9,201 nt of DNA, taken from the NCBI GenBank assembly GCA_030695265.1, contig JAUYTA010000619.1, positions 1 to 9,201 of the forward strand. The letters are read 5' to 3'. The first letter of the stretch is position 1, and each line of letters begins with the position of its first letter. Made by a program: the position numbers and the translations under genes. This DNA comes from Bacteroidota bacterium. Its GTDB lineage: Bacteria > Bacteroidota > Bacteroidia > Bacteroidales > Prolixibacteraceae. Positions 1-6,892 of the stretch are shown here, one piece after another. Under the pieces are notes generated by a model that was not told where the DNA came from, did not search any database, and worked only from the letters and a program-made list of their open reading frames with translations.

Positions 1-1
1 C

Positions 2-526
2 GACTCGAAAATGGGTCTTCATGCACGTTTGATGTCGCAGGCGTTGCGCAAACTCACCGGCAATATCAGTAAAACCAAAACATGTGTCATTTTCATCAAT
101 CAGCTACGCGAAAAAATTGGTGTAATGTTCGGTAATCCTGAAACTACAACCGGGGGAAATGCGCTGAAATTTTATGCTTCTGTACGTTTGGATATCCGGC
201 GCATTGGCCAGATAAAAGATGGTGAAGATGCACAGGGAAACCATACACGTGTTAAAGTGGTGAAAAACAAGGTTGCCCCACCGTTTAAAAAAGCCGAATT
301 CGACATTATGTATGGCGAAGGTATTTCAAAAACCGGCGAAATCGTTGATTTGGGAGTTGAACTAAATATCATTAAAAAGGCTGGATCATGGTTCAGTTAC
401 GGCGAGACAAAACTTGGACAGGGACGCGAAGGGGTTAAAAATATACTTCGCGACAATCCTGAATTGGCTCAGGAGCTGGAAGCAAAAATTTTGGAGACCA
501 TTACCACAGCATCAACGGTAAATTAA
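2..526 (+). CDS. recA: RecA recombinase, C-terminal part (5' end outside window)
   Basis: This is the last 174 residues of RecA, the ATP-dependent strand-exchange protein of homologous recombination and the SOS co-protease. The frame is open from base 2, so the gene starts upstream of the window. The visible part begins with [15 protein letters not shown], at about E. coli residue 161 at the end of DNA-binding loop L1. It then has the strand [20 protein letters not shown], which leads into loop L2, and [17 protein letters not shown]. After that come [18 protein letters not shown] and the C-terminal domain with [15 protein letters not shown] and GQGREG. The Walker A and B motifs lie outside the window. 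The C terminus ([11 protein letters not shown]) lacks the strongly acidic tail seen in E. coli RecA. A terminator follows, so recA is probably transcribed separately from the threonine operon. Family assignment is essentially certain. Confidence 0.97.
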   Translation, partial: DSKMGLHARLMSQALRKLTGNISKTKTCVIFINQLREKIGVMFGNPETTTGGNALKFYASVRLDIRRIGQIKDGEDAQGNHTRVKVVKNKVAPPFKKAEFDIMYGEGISKTGEIVDLGVELNIIKKAGSWFSYGETKLGQGREGVKNILRDNPELAQELEAKILETITTASTVN

Positions 527-551
527 ATAAAGATTAAAAATACAGTAATGT

Positions 552-590
552 CCGGATGTGATAGCTGTGCTGTTTCATCCGGCTTTTTTT
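552..590 (+). terminator. Rho-independent terminator after recA
   Basis: A perfect 7-bp inverted repeat, CCGGATG at 552-558 and CATCCGG at 576-582, is followed by C and seven T residues at 584-590. It starts 25 bases after the recA stop codon and points along recA. A G/C-rich stem followed directly by a T run is the standard intrinsic terminator form. It separates recA from the threonine operon. Confidence 0.85.
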
Positions 591-713
591 ATGTGTTATC
601 TTTTGCCCCGAATTCTGGCATATTGTCGAAATTCGTGGTTTATTTGTAATGATTCACAATTGGGGAGCCTTGTTTGCTTGTAAATTATAAGGTTTCCGTT
701 AATAAATTAGGTT

Positions 714-3143
714 ATGAAGGTTTTAAAATTTGGAGGTACTTCTGTCGGAAGCGCTGAAAATATTCAAATGGTGAAGGATATCCTGTTGGGTCAGGACGAT
801 GATGTGATCGTTGTGGTCTCGGCATTGGGTGGAATTACCGACAAGATTTTGAGTGCAGCAAAAATGGCTGCGATTGGAACCGGCTACTTTCAGGCCGAAT
901 TAACGGAAATCAACACGCGCCACTTCGAAACCATTGATAAACTTTTTGATGGTGAAAAACGAACTGAAGTAAAGGAAAAAGTTCAGGTTTTACTCGATGA
1001 ATTTGGACGCATTGTTCAAGGCGTTTCGCTTATCGGCGAACTTACTCCCAAAACACTAGATAAAATCGGCGGTTTTGGCGAACGTTTATCTTCGCTCATT
1101 ATTTCAGAATACATTCCTACAGCTACTTGGTTCGATGCCTGCAAGTTAATACAGACAAACAGCGATTTTGGGAAAGCCATTGTCAATTTTGCAGTGACCA
1201 ATCAATTGATTCAAACAGCTTTCAGTTCATTCTCTGGTATTGCCATTGTTCCCGGTTTTATTGCCAGTAACGAAGCTGGCGAATATACCACACTTGGGCG
1301 CGGTGGTTCCGATTATACCGGAGCCATTCTGGCTGCGGCAATGGATGTTTCTTCGCTCGAAATATGGACCGATGTAAATGGTTTTATGACCGCAGATCCG
1401 CGCGTAATCAGCAAAGCATACACGATAAAAACGCTTAGCTATTCTGAAGCGATGGAGCTTTCGCATTTTGGTGCAAAAGTGATTTATCCTCCTACCATTT
1501 TGCCTGTTTATCAGAAAGGTATTCCGGTCAGGATTAAAAATACGATGGATCCGCAAGCCGAAGGAACATTGATTACAAAAAGTAAACTCAACGGAAAAGA
1601 TTTGCCTATCAAAGGTATTTCGTCCATATCAAATATTACGCTCATCACTATTCAGGGTCTGGGAATGGTTGGCGTTACAGGTATTTCAGCCCGGCTTTTC
1701 GGAGCATTGGCACGTCAGAATATCAATGTAATCCTTATTTCTCAGGCTTCTTCTGAAAACTCGATCAGCTTTGCCATCGACTCTGCAAGTTCAGTAAAAG
1801 CAGAATCGGCCATCAGGCTGGAGTTTGAACGCGAAATTCAGCTCGATCAGATCAATAAGATTACCATCGAGGAAAATCTTGCGATTGTGGCAATCGTGGG
1901 CGAGAATATGAAACATGCTACCGGTGTGGCCGGAAAGCTGTTCAATACCATCGGCAAAAACGGGATTAACATTATTGCCATTGCCCAGGGCGCTTCCGAA
2001 TTAAATATTTCGTGGGTTGTAAAAGTGTCTGATTTGCGCAAAACACTGAATGTGGTGCACGAATCGTTTTTCCTTTCCGAAAATGTGGAATTAAATGTTT
2101 TCCTTTTGGGCATTGGTTTGGTGGGTGGAAATTTGCTCAATCAAATAAAACAACAGCAGCCCAAATTGTTGAAAGAGAAACATCTCAAGATAAAACTGGC
2201 CGGGGTCGCGAACTCCAAAAAAATGTTGTTCGACCGTGAAGGAATGGACATCAACACTTTCCGCGAAAAGATGGTGACTGAAGGACATGAATCTAGTTTG
2301 GAACAGTTTAAAAATGAAATAATTGCGCTGAACATGTACAATTCTATTTTTGTGGATTGTACTGCCAGCGATCAGGCTGCCGGATTGTATGCAGAATTGC
2401 TGAATGCCAACGTTTCGATTGTGACAGCCAATAAAGTTGCAGCCTCTTCGTCCTACGAAAACTATTCACTCCTGAAGAAAACGGCCAAACGAAAGGGAGT
2501 CAAATTCTTGTTCGAAACCAATGTTGGCGCAGGTTTGCCGATTATTACCACCTTAAACGATCTGGTAAATTCGGGCGATACCATTATGAAAATTGAAGCG
2601 GTTTTATCCGGAACACTCAACTTTATTTTCAATACTATTAGCGAGAAGGTTTCGCTTAGCCAGACGATTCGTATGGCCAAAGACCAGGGATATGCTGAAC
2701 CTGATCCGCGTATCGACCTGAGCGGGGTGGATGTGGCGCGAAAATTACTGATCCTGGTTCGCGAATCAGGTTATCAGTTCGACATGAAAGACATTAAAAT
2801 CAACACATTTGTTCCGGCGAAATATTTCGAAGGAAGTGTGGATGATTTTTGGAAAAATATTCCTGAAATTGACGCTGAATTCGAAGCCAAAAGGAAAAAA
2901 CTGGCTAATGAAGGGCGTTTCTGGCGATTTGTGGCCAAATTTGAAAACGGCAAAGCAGAATGCGGACTTCAGGAAATTTCGGCAGGGCATCCGTTTGCCG
3001 ATCTTCAGGGATCGAACAATCTGGTGATGTTTACAACTGAAAGATACCAGGAATTTCCAATGATTATAAAGGGTTACGGAGCAGGTGCCGCTGTAACCGC
3101 CGCAGGAGTATTTGCCGATATCATAAGAGTTTCGAATATTTAA
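714..3143 (+). CDS. thrA: Bifunctional aspartate kinase / homoserine dehydrogenase I
   Basis: This fused enzyme catalyses the first and third steps from aspartate to homoserine in the cytoplasm. At 809 residues it has the usual length of the family. The kinase half has KFGGTS at residues 5-10, GRGGSDYTG at 195-203 and TDVNGFMTADPR at 219-230. Two ACT-like regulatory segments follow at about 309-375 and 389-455, which in this family bind the feedback inhibitor threonine. The dehydrogenase half starts near residue 460 with the nucleotide-binding GIGLVG (466-471). It continues with ANKVA (K574), ETNVGAGLP (601-609) and LSGTLNFIFN (from 631). The homoserine dehydrogenase signature runs from 655 to 677, including GYAEPDPRIDLSG. 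An in-frame TAG at 708-710 makes ATG 714 the first possible start. It is the first gene of the operon. I see no threonine/isoleucine-rich leader peptide or attenuator upstream. No key residue is visibly missing. Confidence 0.97.
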   Translation: MKVLKFGGTSVGSAENIQMVKDILLGQDDDVIVVVSALGGITDKILSAAKMAAIGTGYFQAELTEINTRHFETIDKLFDGEKRTEVKEKVQVLLDEFGRIVQGVSLIGELTPKTLDKIGGFGERLSSLIISEYIPTATWFDACKLIQTNSDFGKAIVNFAVTNQLIQTAFSSFSGIAIVPGFIASNEAGEYTTLGRGGSDYTGAILAAAMDVSSLEIWTDVNGFMTADPRVISKAYTIKTLSYSEAMELSHFGAKVIYPPTILPVYQKGIPVRIKNTMDPQAEGTLITKSKLNGKDLPIKGISSISNITLITIQGLGMVGVTGISARLFGALARQNINVILISQASSENSISFAIDSASSVKAESAIRLEFEREIQLDQINKITIEENLAIVAIVGENMKHATGVAGKLFNTIGKNGINIIAIAQGASELNISWVVKVSDLRKTLNVVHESFFLSENVELNVFLLGIGLVGGNLLNQIKQQQPKLLKEKHLKIKLAGVANSKKMLFDREGMDINTFREKMVTEGHESSLEQFKNEIIALNMYNSIFVDCTASDQAAGLYAELLNANVSIVTANKVAASSSYENYSLLKKTAKRKGVKFLFETNVGAGLPIITTLNDLVNSGDTIMKIEAVLSGTLNFIFNTISEKVSLSQTIRMAKDQGYAEPDPRIDLSGVDVARKLLILVRESGYQFDMKDIKINTFVPAKYFEGSVDDFWKNIPEIDAEFEAKRKKLANEGRFWRFVAKFENGKAECGLQEISAGHPFADLQGSNNLVMFTTERYQEFPMIIKGYGAGAAVTAAGVFADIIRVSNI

Positions 3144-3147
3144 AAAT

Positions 3148-4365
3148 ATGAAGTATATTATTGTGTTGGGAGATGGGATGGCCGACGAGCCATTGGTTGA
3201 ATACGGCGGAAAAACGCCACTTCAGATGGCTGAGAAACCGGTGATCGACAGTTTGGCAAAAAAAGGCCGGACAGGCAGGTTAAAAACGGTTCCTGAAGAT
3301 ATGCACCCCGGAAGTGAAATCGCCAATATGTCGGTTTTAGGTTACGATGTGCACAAGGTATTCGAGGGAAGGGGAGTGCTGGAAGCTGCCAGTATTGGTG
3401 TAAAACTCGAAGAAGGTGACATGGCGCTTCGTTGTAACCTTCTTACCATCGAAGATGAAAATATTAAAAATCACTCCGCCGGACATATCTCAAATACTGA
3501 AGCTTACGAGCTGATTGAATTCCTGGATAAAAAACTCGGAAATGAAATGATCCGCTTTTATCCCGGAGTTTCGTACCGGCATTTGCTGGTAATAAAAGGA
3601 GGCAAAAAGCAAATAGAATGCACTCCACCTCATGATGTTCCCGGAAAGCCATTTCGCCCTTGTCTGATCAGTCCTGAAAATGAAGAAGCTGCGGCAACCG
3701 CCAAATTGCTGAATTATTTGATTTTGCGTTCTCAGGCTTTGCTGGCCGATCATCCGGTCAACCAGAAACGTAAAGAGGCAGGAAAAGAAGTTGCCAACAG
3801 TATTTGGCCATGGTCGCCGGGATATAAACCCCAAATGCCAACTTTGAAAGAATTGTTTGGCATTGAAAAATCGGCGGTAATTTCGGCAGTTGATTTGATT
3901 CAGGGAATTGGGGTTTATGCCGGAATGGATGTGATTAAAGTAGAAGGCGCAACCGGACTTTACGATACCAACTACGAAGGAAAGGCACAAGCCGCGATTG
4001 ATGCGCTGAAAGACCACGATCTGGTTTACCTGCATGTGGAAGCGAGCGACGAAGCCGGTCATGAGGGCGATGTGGAACTGAAAACCAAAACCATCAGTTA
4101 TCTTGATTCGCGTATTGTAAAGTTTCTGGTGGAAGAAACCGAAAAGATGGATGAGCCGGTAACCATTGCAGTATTGCCCGATCATCCAACTCCCTGCGCA
4201 ACAAAAATTCACACACGCGATGCGGTTCCTTTCATTATTTACCGGCCGGGAGAAACACCGGATAATGCCCAGTTTTACGATGAATTTGAGGTTGCCAAAG
4301 GTTCTTACGGAATTTTGAAGGGCGATCAGTTTATGAAAACACTTTTGCAAACAGACAACAAATAA
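3148..4365 (+). CDS. Phosphoglycerate mutase-like protein, proposed homoserine kinase
   Basis: This 405-residue protein belongs to the alkaline phosphatase superfamily, in the cofactor-independent (archaeal ApgM-type) phosphoglycerate mutase group. LGDGMAD at residues 7-13 carries the first metal-binding aspartate. PGSEIANMSVLGYD (54-67) carries the probable nucleophile S56. HVEASDEAGHEGD (296-308) and PDHPTPC...HTRD (344-358) supply the remaining Asp/His metal ligands. The gene lies 4 bases after thrA and 1 base before thrC, exactly where thrB (homoserine kinase) would be expected, and no GHMP-type ThrB is present. A subfamily found in this context is catalogued as 'proposed homoserine kinase' (TIGR02535). 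The inferred role is therefore making O-phosphohomoserine for ThrC. A true mutase would more likely be a glycolytic gene elsewhere. Family membership is secure. The kinase-like role is inferred from position and from the known subfamily. Confidence 0.9.
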   Translation: MKYIIVLGDGMADEPLVEYGGKTPLQMAEKPVIDSLAKKGRTGRLKTVPEDMHPGSEIANMSVLGYDVHKVFEGRGVLEAASIGVKLEEGDMALRCNLLTIEDENIKNHSAGHISNTEAYELIEFLDKKLGNEMIRFYPGVSYRHLLVIKGGKKQIECTPPHDVPGKPFRPCLISPENEEAAATAKLLNYLILRSQALLADHPVNQKRKEAGKEVANSIWPWSPGYKPQMPTLKELFGIEKSAVISAVDLIQGIGVYAGMDVIKVEGATGLYDTNYEGKAQAAIDALKDHDLVYLHVEASDEAGHEGDVELKTKTISYLDSRIVKFLVEETEKMDEPVTIAVLPDHPTPCATKIHTRDAVPFIIYRPGETPDNAQFYDEFEVAKGSYGILKGDQFMKTLLQTDNK

Positions 4366-4366
4366 A

Positions 4367-5668
4367 ATGAAATACTTTAGCACCAATCACACCGTTCCTG
4401 AAGTTTCGCTAATGGAAGCTGTTACCAAAGGTTTGGCTGCCGATAATGGATTGTTTATGCCCACGCAGATTGAAGAGTTTGATCCTAAATTTTTTGAAAG
4501 CCTTTATTCGAAAAGTTTTCAGGAGATATCTTTCGAGGTGGCAAAAAAGTTTTTCGGTGAAGATATTCCGGAGCAGGTTTTGAAAGACATTGTTTATGAT
4601 ACGCTTAATTTCGATTGCCCAATAGTACGGGTAACCGATTCGATATATTCGCTGGAGCTGTTTCACGGGCCAACGATGGCTTTTAAGGATGTTGGCGGTC
4701 GGTTCATGGCGCGAATGTTGGGTTATTTTCTTCGTGGATTTGAAAAGGAAGTCAACGTTTTGGTCGCCACTTCCGGAGATACGGGTAGCGCTGTTGCCAA
4801 CGGATTTTTTCAGGTTCCCGGAATAAAAGTTTATGTGCTTTACCCTAAAGGACTGGTGAGCGACATTCAGGAAAAACAATTTACCACCCTCGGAAATAAT
4901 ATAACTGCACTCGAAGTTGACGGGACTTTTGACGATTGTCAACGACTTGTAAAATCGGCTTTTCTGGATGAAGAATTGAAAAAAGCAATGGTTCTGACTT
5001 CGGCAAATTCTATCAATGTGGCGCGGTTCCTGCCTCAGGCTTTCTATTATTTTAATGCTTATGCGCGTTTGCAGGAGGCGGGAATAACCGGCGATGTAGT
5101 ATTTTCAGTGCCCAGCGGTAATTTTGGAAACCTTACAGCCGGGCTGTTTGCTAAATTCATGGGGCTCCCCGTGAAGCGTTTTATTGCTGCCAACAACGAC
5201 AACGACATTGTTTACAATTACCTTCAATCGGGTAAATACGAACCCCGTGCATCGGTTGCTACCATTGCCAACGCGATGGATGTGGGCGATCCGAGCAACT
5301 TTGCCCGCATTCTGGAGTTGTATGGAAATTCACATAAATCAATTTCAGGCGATATTGTTGGCTTCCGATATTCGAACGAGGAAATTCGCGAAACAATGAA
5401 GCAGGTTTTTGTGGATGAAAATTATATGCTCGATCCGCATGGCGCCATTGGATATCGCGCATTGAAAGCAAATTTAAAACCTGGTGAAGTGGGCGTTTTT
5501 CTCGAAACTGCACATCCGGCCAAATTTACCGAAACCGTTGAAAGTGTTTTGGGTAAAGGAACTGTTACACTTCCCGAAAAATTGGCTGAGTTTATGAAAG
5601 GCGAAAAACTTTCGATCTCTATCAGTACTGAATTTGCTGATTTTAAAGAATTCTTGTTGGCGCAGTAA
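4367..5668 (+). CDS. thrC: Threonine synthase
   Basis: This pyridoxal-phosphate enzyme converts O-phosphohomoserine to threonine and phosphate, the last step of the pathway. The 433-residue length fits the long, E. coli-like class of threonine synthases. The N-terminal segment YFSTNHTVPEVSLMEAVTKG is typical. The cofactor lysine is K107 in MAFKDVGGRFMARML. Cofactor-contacting motifs are ATSGDTGSA (134-142) and the phosphate-binding SGNFGN (250-255). The C-terminal part has DPHGAIGYRA and ETAHPAKF. Only one base separates it from the preceding gene, so it should be co-transcribed and probably translationally coupled. No clear terminator follows the stop. A transposase remnant starts about 25 bases downstream. 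The gene looks intact. Confidence 0.97.
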   Translation: MKYFSTNHTVPEVSLMEAVTKGLAADNGLFMPTQIEEFDPKFFESLYSKSFQEISFEVAKKFFGEDIPEQVLKDIVYDTLNFDCPIVRVTDSIYSLELFHGPTMAFKDVGGRFMARMLGYFLRGFEKEVNVLVATSGDTGSAVANGFFQVPGIKVYVLYPKGLVSDIQEKQFTTLGNNITALEVDGTFDDCQRLVKSAFLDEELKKAMVLTSANSINVARFLPQAFYYFNAYARLQEAGITGDVVFSVPSGNFGNLTAGLFAKFMGLPVKRFIAANNDNDIVYNYLQSGKYEPRASVATIANAMDVGDPSNFARILELYGNSHKSISGDIVGFRYSNEEIRETMKQVFVDENYMLDPHGAIGYRALKANLKPGEVGVFLETAHPAKFTETVESVLGKGTVTLPEKLAEFMKGEKLSISISTEFADFKEFLLAQ

Positions 5669-5842
5669 ATTTTTAAACAGCAGTTCTCCTGAAGATGCAT
5701 TCTAATACCAACCCATTTCCTTTTCGTTGAATTGGGCGAATTTGTTGTGATGCCCAATCATGTACATGGAATAATAATAATCAATAAACCAGATGCTGGA
5801 CGGTATAATGAAACGCCAAACATTGAAACGCCGCCATCCGTT

Positions 5843-5871
5843 GTAGAGACGCCCAATTTGGGCGTCTCTAC
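5843..5871. repeat. Perfect palindrome, REP-like element inside the transposase remnant
   Basis: The left arm GTAGAGACGCCCAA (5843-5856) and right arm TTGGGCGTCTCTAC (5858-5871) are perfect 14-bp inverted repeats around a single central T at 5857. Short G/C-rich palindromes containing GTAGAGACGC are common dispersed repeats in Bacteroidota and some other phyla, and REP-associated transposases are thought to mobilise such elements. The palindrome is in frame with the transposase remnant and encodes VETPNLGVST. No T tract follows on either strand, so it is not a standard terminator, although a hairpin between convergent genes could still influence transcript ends. Confidence 0.85.
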
Positions 5872-5872
5872 C

Positions 5873-5998
5873 ATCCCCGTGAACGAAATTATCCCCGCAA
5901 ACGAAACCTTCCCCGTCATCCCCGTGAACGAAACCATCCCTGCAAACGAAACCATCCCCGCCATCCCCGCGACCAAAATCATCCCCACAAACCGAACC
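5873..5998 (+). repeat. Minisatellite: 18-base units in a 45-base higher-order period
   Basis: Tandem units of the type ATCCCCGTGAACGAAACC begin at 5873, 5891, 5918, 5936, 5963 and 5981. Nine-base half units (TTCCCCGTC, ATCCCCGCC) occupy 5909-5917 and 5954-5962. The pattern is 18+18+9, 18+18+9, 18+18, so a 45-base block is repeated nearly three times with a few substitutions. The last block is the most diverged. All units are multiples of three and keep the transposase frame open, encoding IPVNETIPANETFPVIP-like repeats. The array begins two bases after the palindrome and ends just before the conserved KWNPGTLGV segment. Confidence 0.9.
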
Positions 5999-6069
5999 GC
6001 CGCCGCATCTGAAAAATGGAATCCGGGAACATTGGGTGTAATATTGAAATAAAATGAATTGATTGATCT

Positions 6070-6888
6070 CTATTTGTCCTCCTTCTCCGCTTCCAGCACA
6101 TCATTCACCGATCCATGCAGCAGCAGCAAACGTTTGGCTTTTACCTCGTCGTAGCCTAATTCTGCCATAATCATGCGGGTTCCGCGGTTAATCAGTTTTT
6201 GGTTGGTCAACTGCATGTTTACCATTTTGTTGCCTTTTACGCGCCCCAGTTTAATCATCAGCGAAGTGGTAATCATGTTCAGGATTAACTTTTGCGAGGT
6301 GCCCGATTTCATGCGCGTGCTTCCGGTCAGAAATTCAGGACCAACGATGGCTTCAATGGCAATGTCAACACTCTGAGCCAGTGCACTGCCGTTGTTGTTT
6401 ACGATGCAGCCGGTCAGCAGGCCTTCGGCACGCGCTTTCTTTACTGCCCCAATTACATAGGGTGTGCGCCCCGAAGCTGCAATTCCAACAATCGTATCCA
6501 GCTTGTTTACCTGGTATTTTTCGAGGTCTTTCCAGCCTTGTTTTTCGTCGTCTTCAGCCATCTCAACCGCTTTACGAATGGCACGGTCGCCACCGGCAAT
6601 CAGGCCAATGACCAAATCGTGGCCAACTCCGAAGGTTGGTGGAATTTCCGAAGCGTCCAATATACCCAGTCGTCCGCTGGTTCCTGCACCCATATAAAAT
6701 AAGCGTCCACCCTTTTTCATTCGCAGATAGGTTTGTTCAACCAACTTTTCAATCTGGGGGATCGTTTGATAAACTGCAGGGAGAATTTTCTTGTCTTCTT
6801 CGTGAATGCTTAATAAAAGCTCTTTTACCGATTTTTTTTCCAGATCATTATACAATGAATCGGCTTCGGTGGTACTTTCTGTTGTCAT
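6070..6888 (-). CDS. murQ: N-acetylmuramic acid 6-phosphate etherase
   Basis: MurQ cleaves the D-lactyl ether of MurNAc-6-phosphate to give GlcNAc-6-phosphate and lactate, a cytoplasmic step of peptidoglycan recovery. With the start at 6888 the protein has 272 residues. It begins MTTESTTEADSLYNDLEKKS, the usual N terminus, so the longer frame starting at 6960 is less likely. The SIS sugar-phosphate fold shows GAGTSGRLG (67-75), DASEIPPTFG (78-87, E81 matching the catalytic glutamate) and AEDD (111-114, E112 matching the second catalytic glutamate). The family signature GSTRMKSGTSQKLILN starts at 189. The C-terminal three-helix region ends in LLHGSVNDVLEAEKEDK. It is the second gene of an operon with the BadF-type kinase, which ends 4 bases before this start. 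Its 3' end faces thrC across the transposase remnant. Confidence 0.96.
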   Translation of the reverse strand: MTTESTTEADSLYNDLEKKSVKELLLSIHEEDKKILPAVYQTIPQIEKLVEQTYLRMKKGGRLFYMGAGTSGRLGILDASEIPPTFGVGHDLVIGLIAGGDRAIRKAVEMAEDDEKQGWKDLEKYQVNKLDTIVGIAASGRTPYVIGAVKKARAEGLLTGCIVNNNGSALAQSVDIAIEAIVGPEFLTGSTRMKSGTSQKLILNMITTSLMIKLGRVKGNKMVNMQLTNQKLINRGTRMIMAELGYDEVKAKRLLLLHGSVNDVLEAEKEDK

Positions 6889-6892
6889 TCTG

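Larger units (their letters stand above)
5693..6052 (+). pseudogene. REP-associated tyrosine transposase remnant (IS200/Y1 HUH family)
   Basis: The frame opens after a TGA at 5690-5692. It reads roughly ILIPTHFLFVELGEF, then VVMPNHVHGIIIINK, the conserved core around the metal-binding HxH motif (His codons at 5759-5761 and 5765-5767) of Y1/REP-associated transposases. The far end reads KWNPGTLGVILK followed by TAA, which resembles the KW..GTLGVII segment found further along these proteins. The roughly 90-100 residues normally before the HxH motif are missing. So is everything after GVI, including the helix expected to carry the catalytic tyrosine. There is no convincing start codon (TTG 5732 is the first candidate), so this is a dead internal fragment. 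Between the two conserved pieces the frame is filled by ETP-type repeats, a palindrome and an IPxNET minisatellite. It lies between the convergent thrC and murQ. Family identification is good. The fragment edges are approximate. Confidence 0.8.

Noticed and set aside
591..713. Promoter or threonine attenuator upstream of thrA
   Set aside because: No TTTG/TAnnTTTG pair with 19-21 base spacing was found, and there is no short Thr/Ile-rich leader frame followed by alternative hairpins. A promoter must exist between the recA terminator and thrA, but I cannot place it.
3490..4386. A 298-codon open frame on the minus strand
   Set aside because: It lies opposite the mutase-like gene, has no recognisable motifs and is rich in Phe, Arg, Ile and Asn in a way typical of antisense shadows. 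The plus-strand gene has clear family motifs and tight operon spacing.
5843..5871. Bidirectional intrinsic terminator for thrC and murQ
   Set aside because: The hairpin is strong but has no T run on either side, and it lies about 175 bases past thrC and about 200 bases past murQ. It is better explained as a REP-like element.
5758..5988. A minus-strand frame across the transposase remnant encoding GMVSFAGMVSFTGM repeats
   Set aside because: It is the reverse reading of the minisatellite and palindrome. It has no conserved domain and no reason to be translated.
5873..5998. CRISPR-like array
   Set aside because: The units are contiguous 18- and 9-base repeats without unique spacers, they lie in a transposase reading frame, and no cas genes are present.
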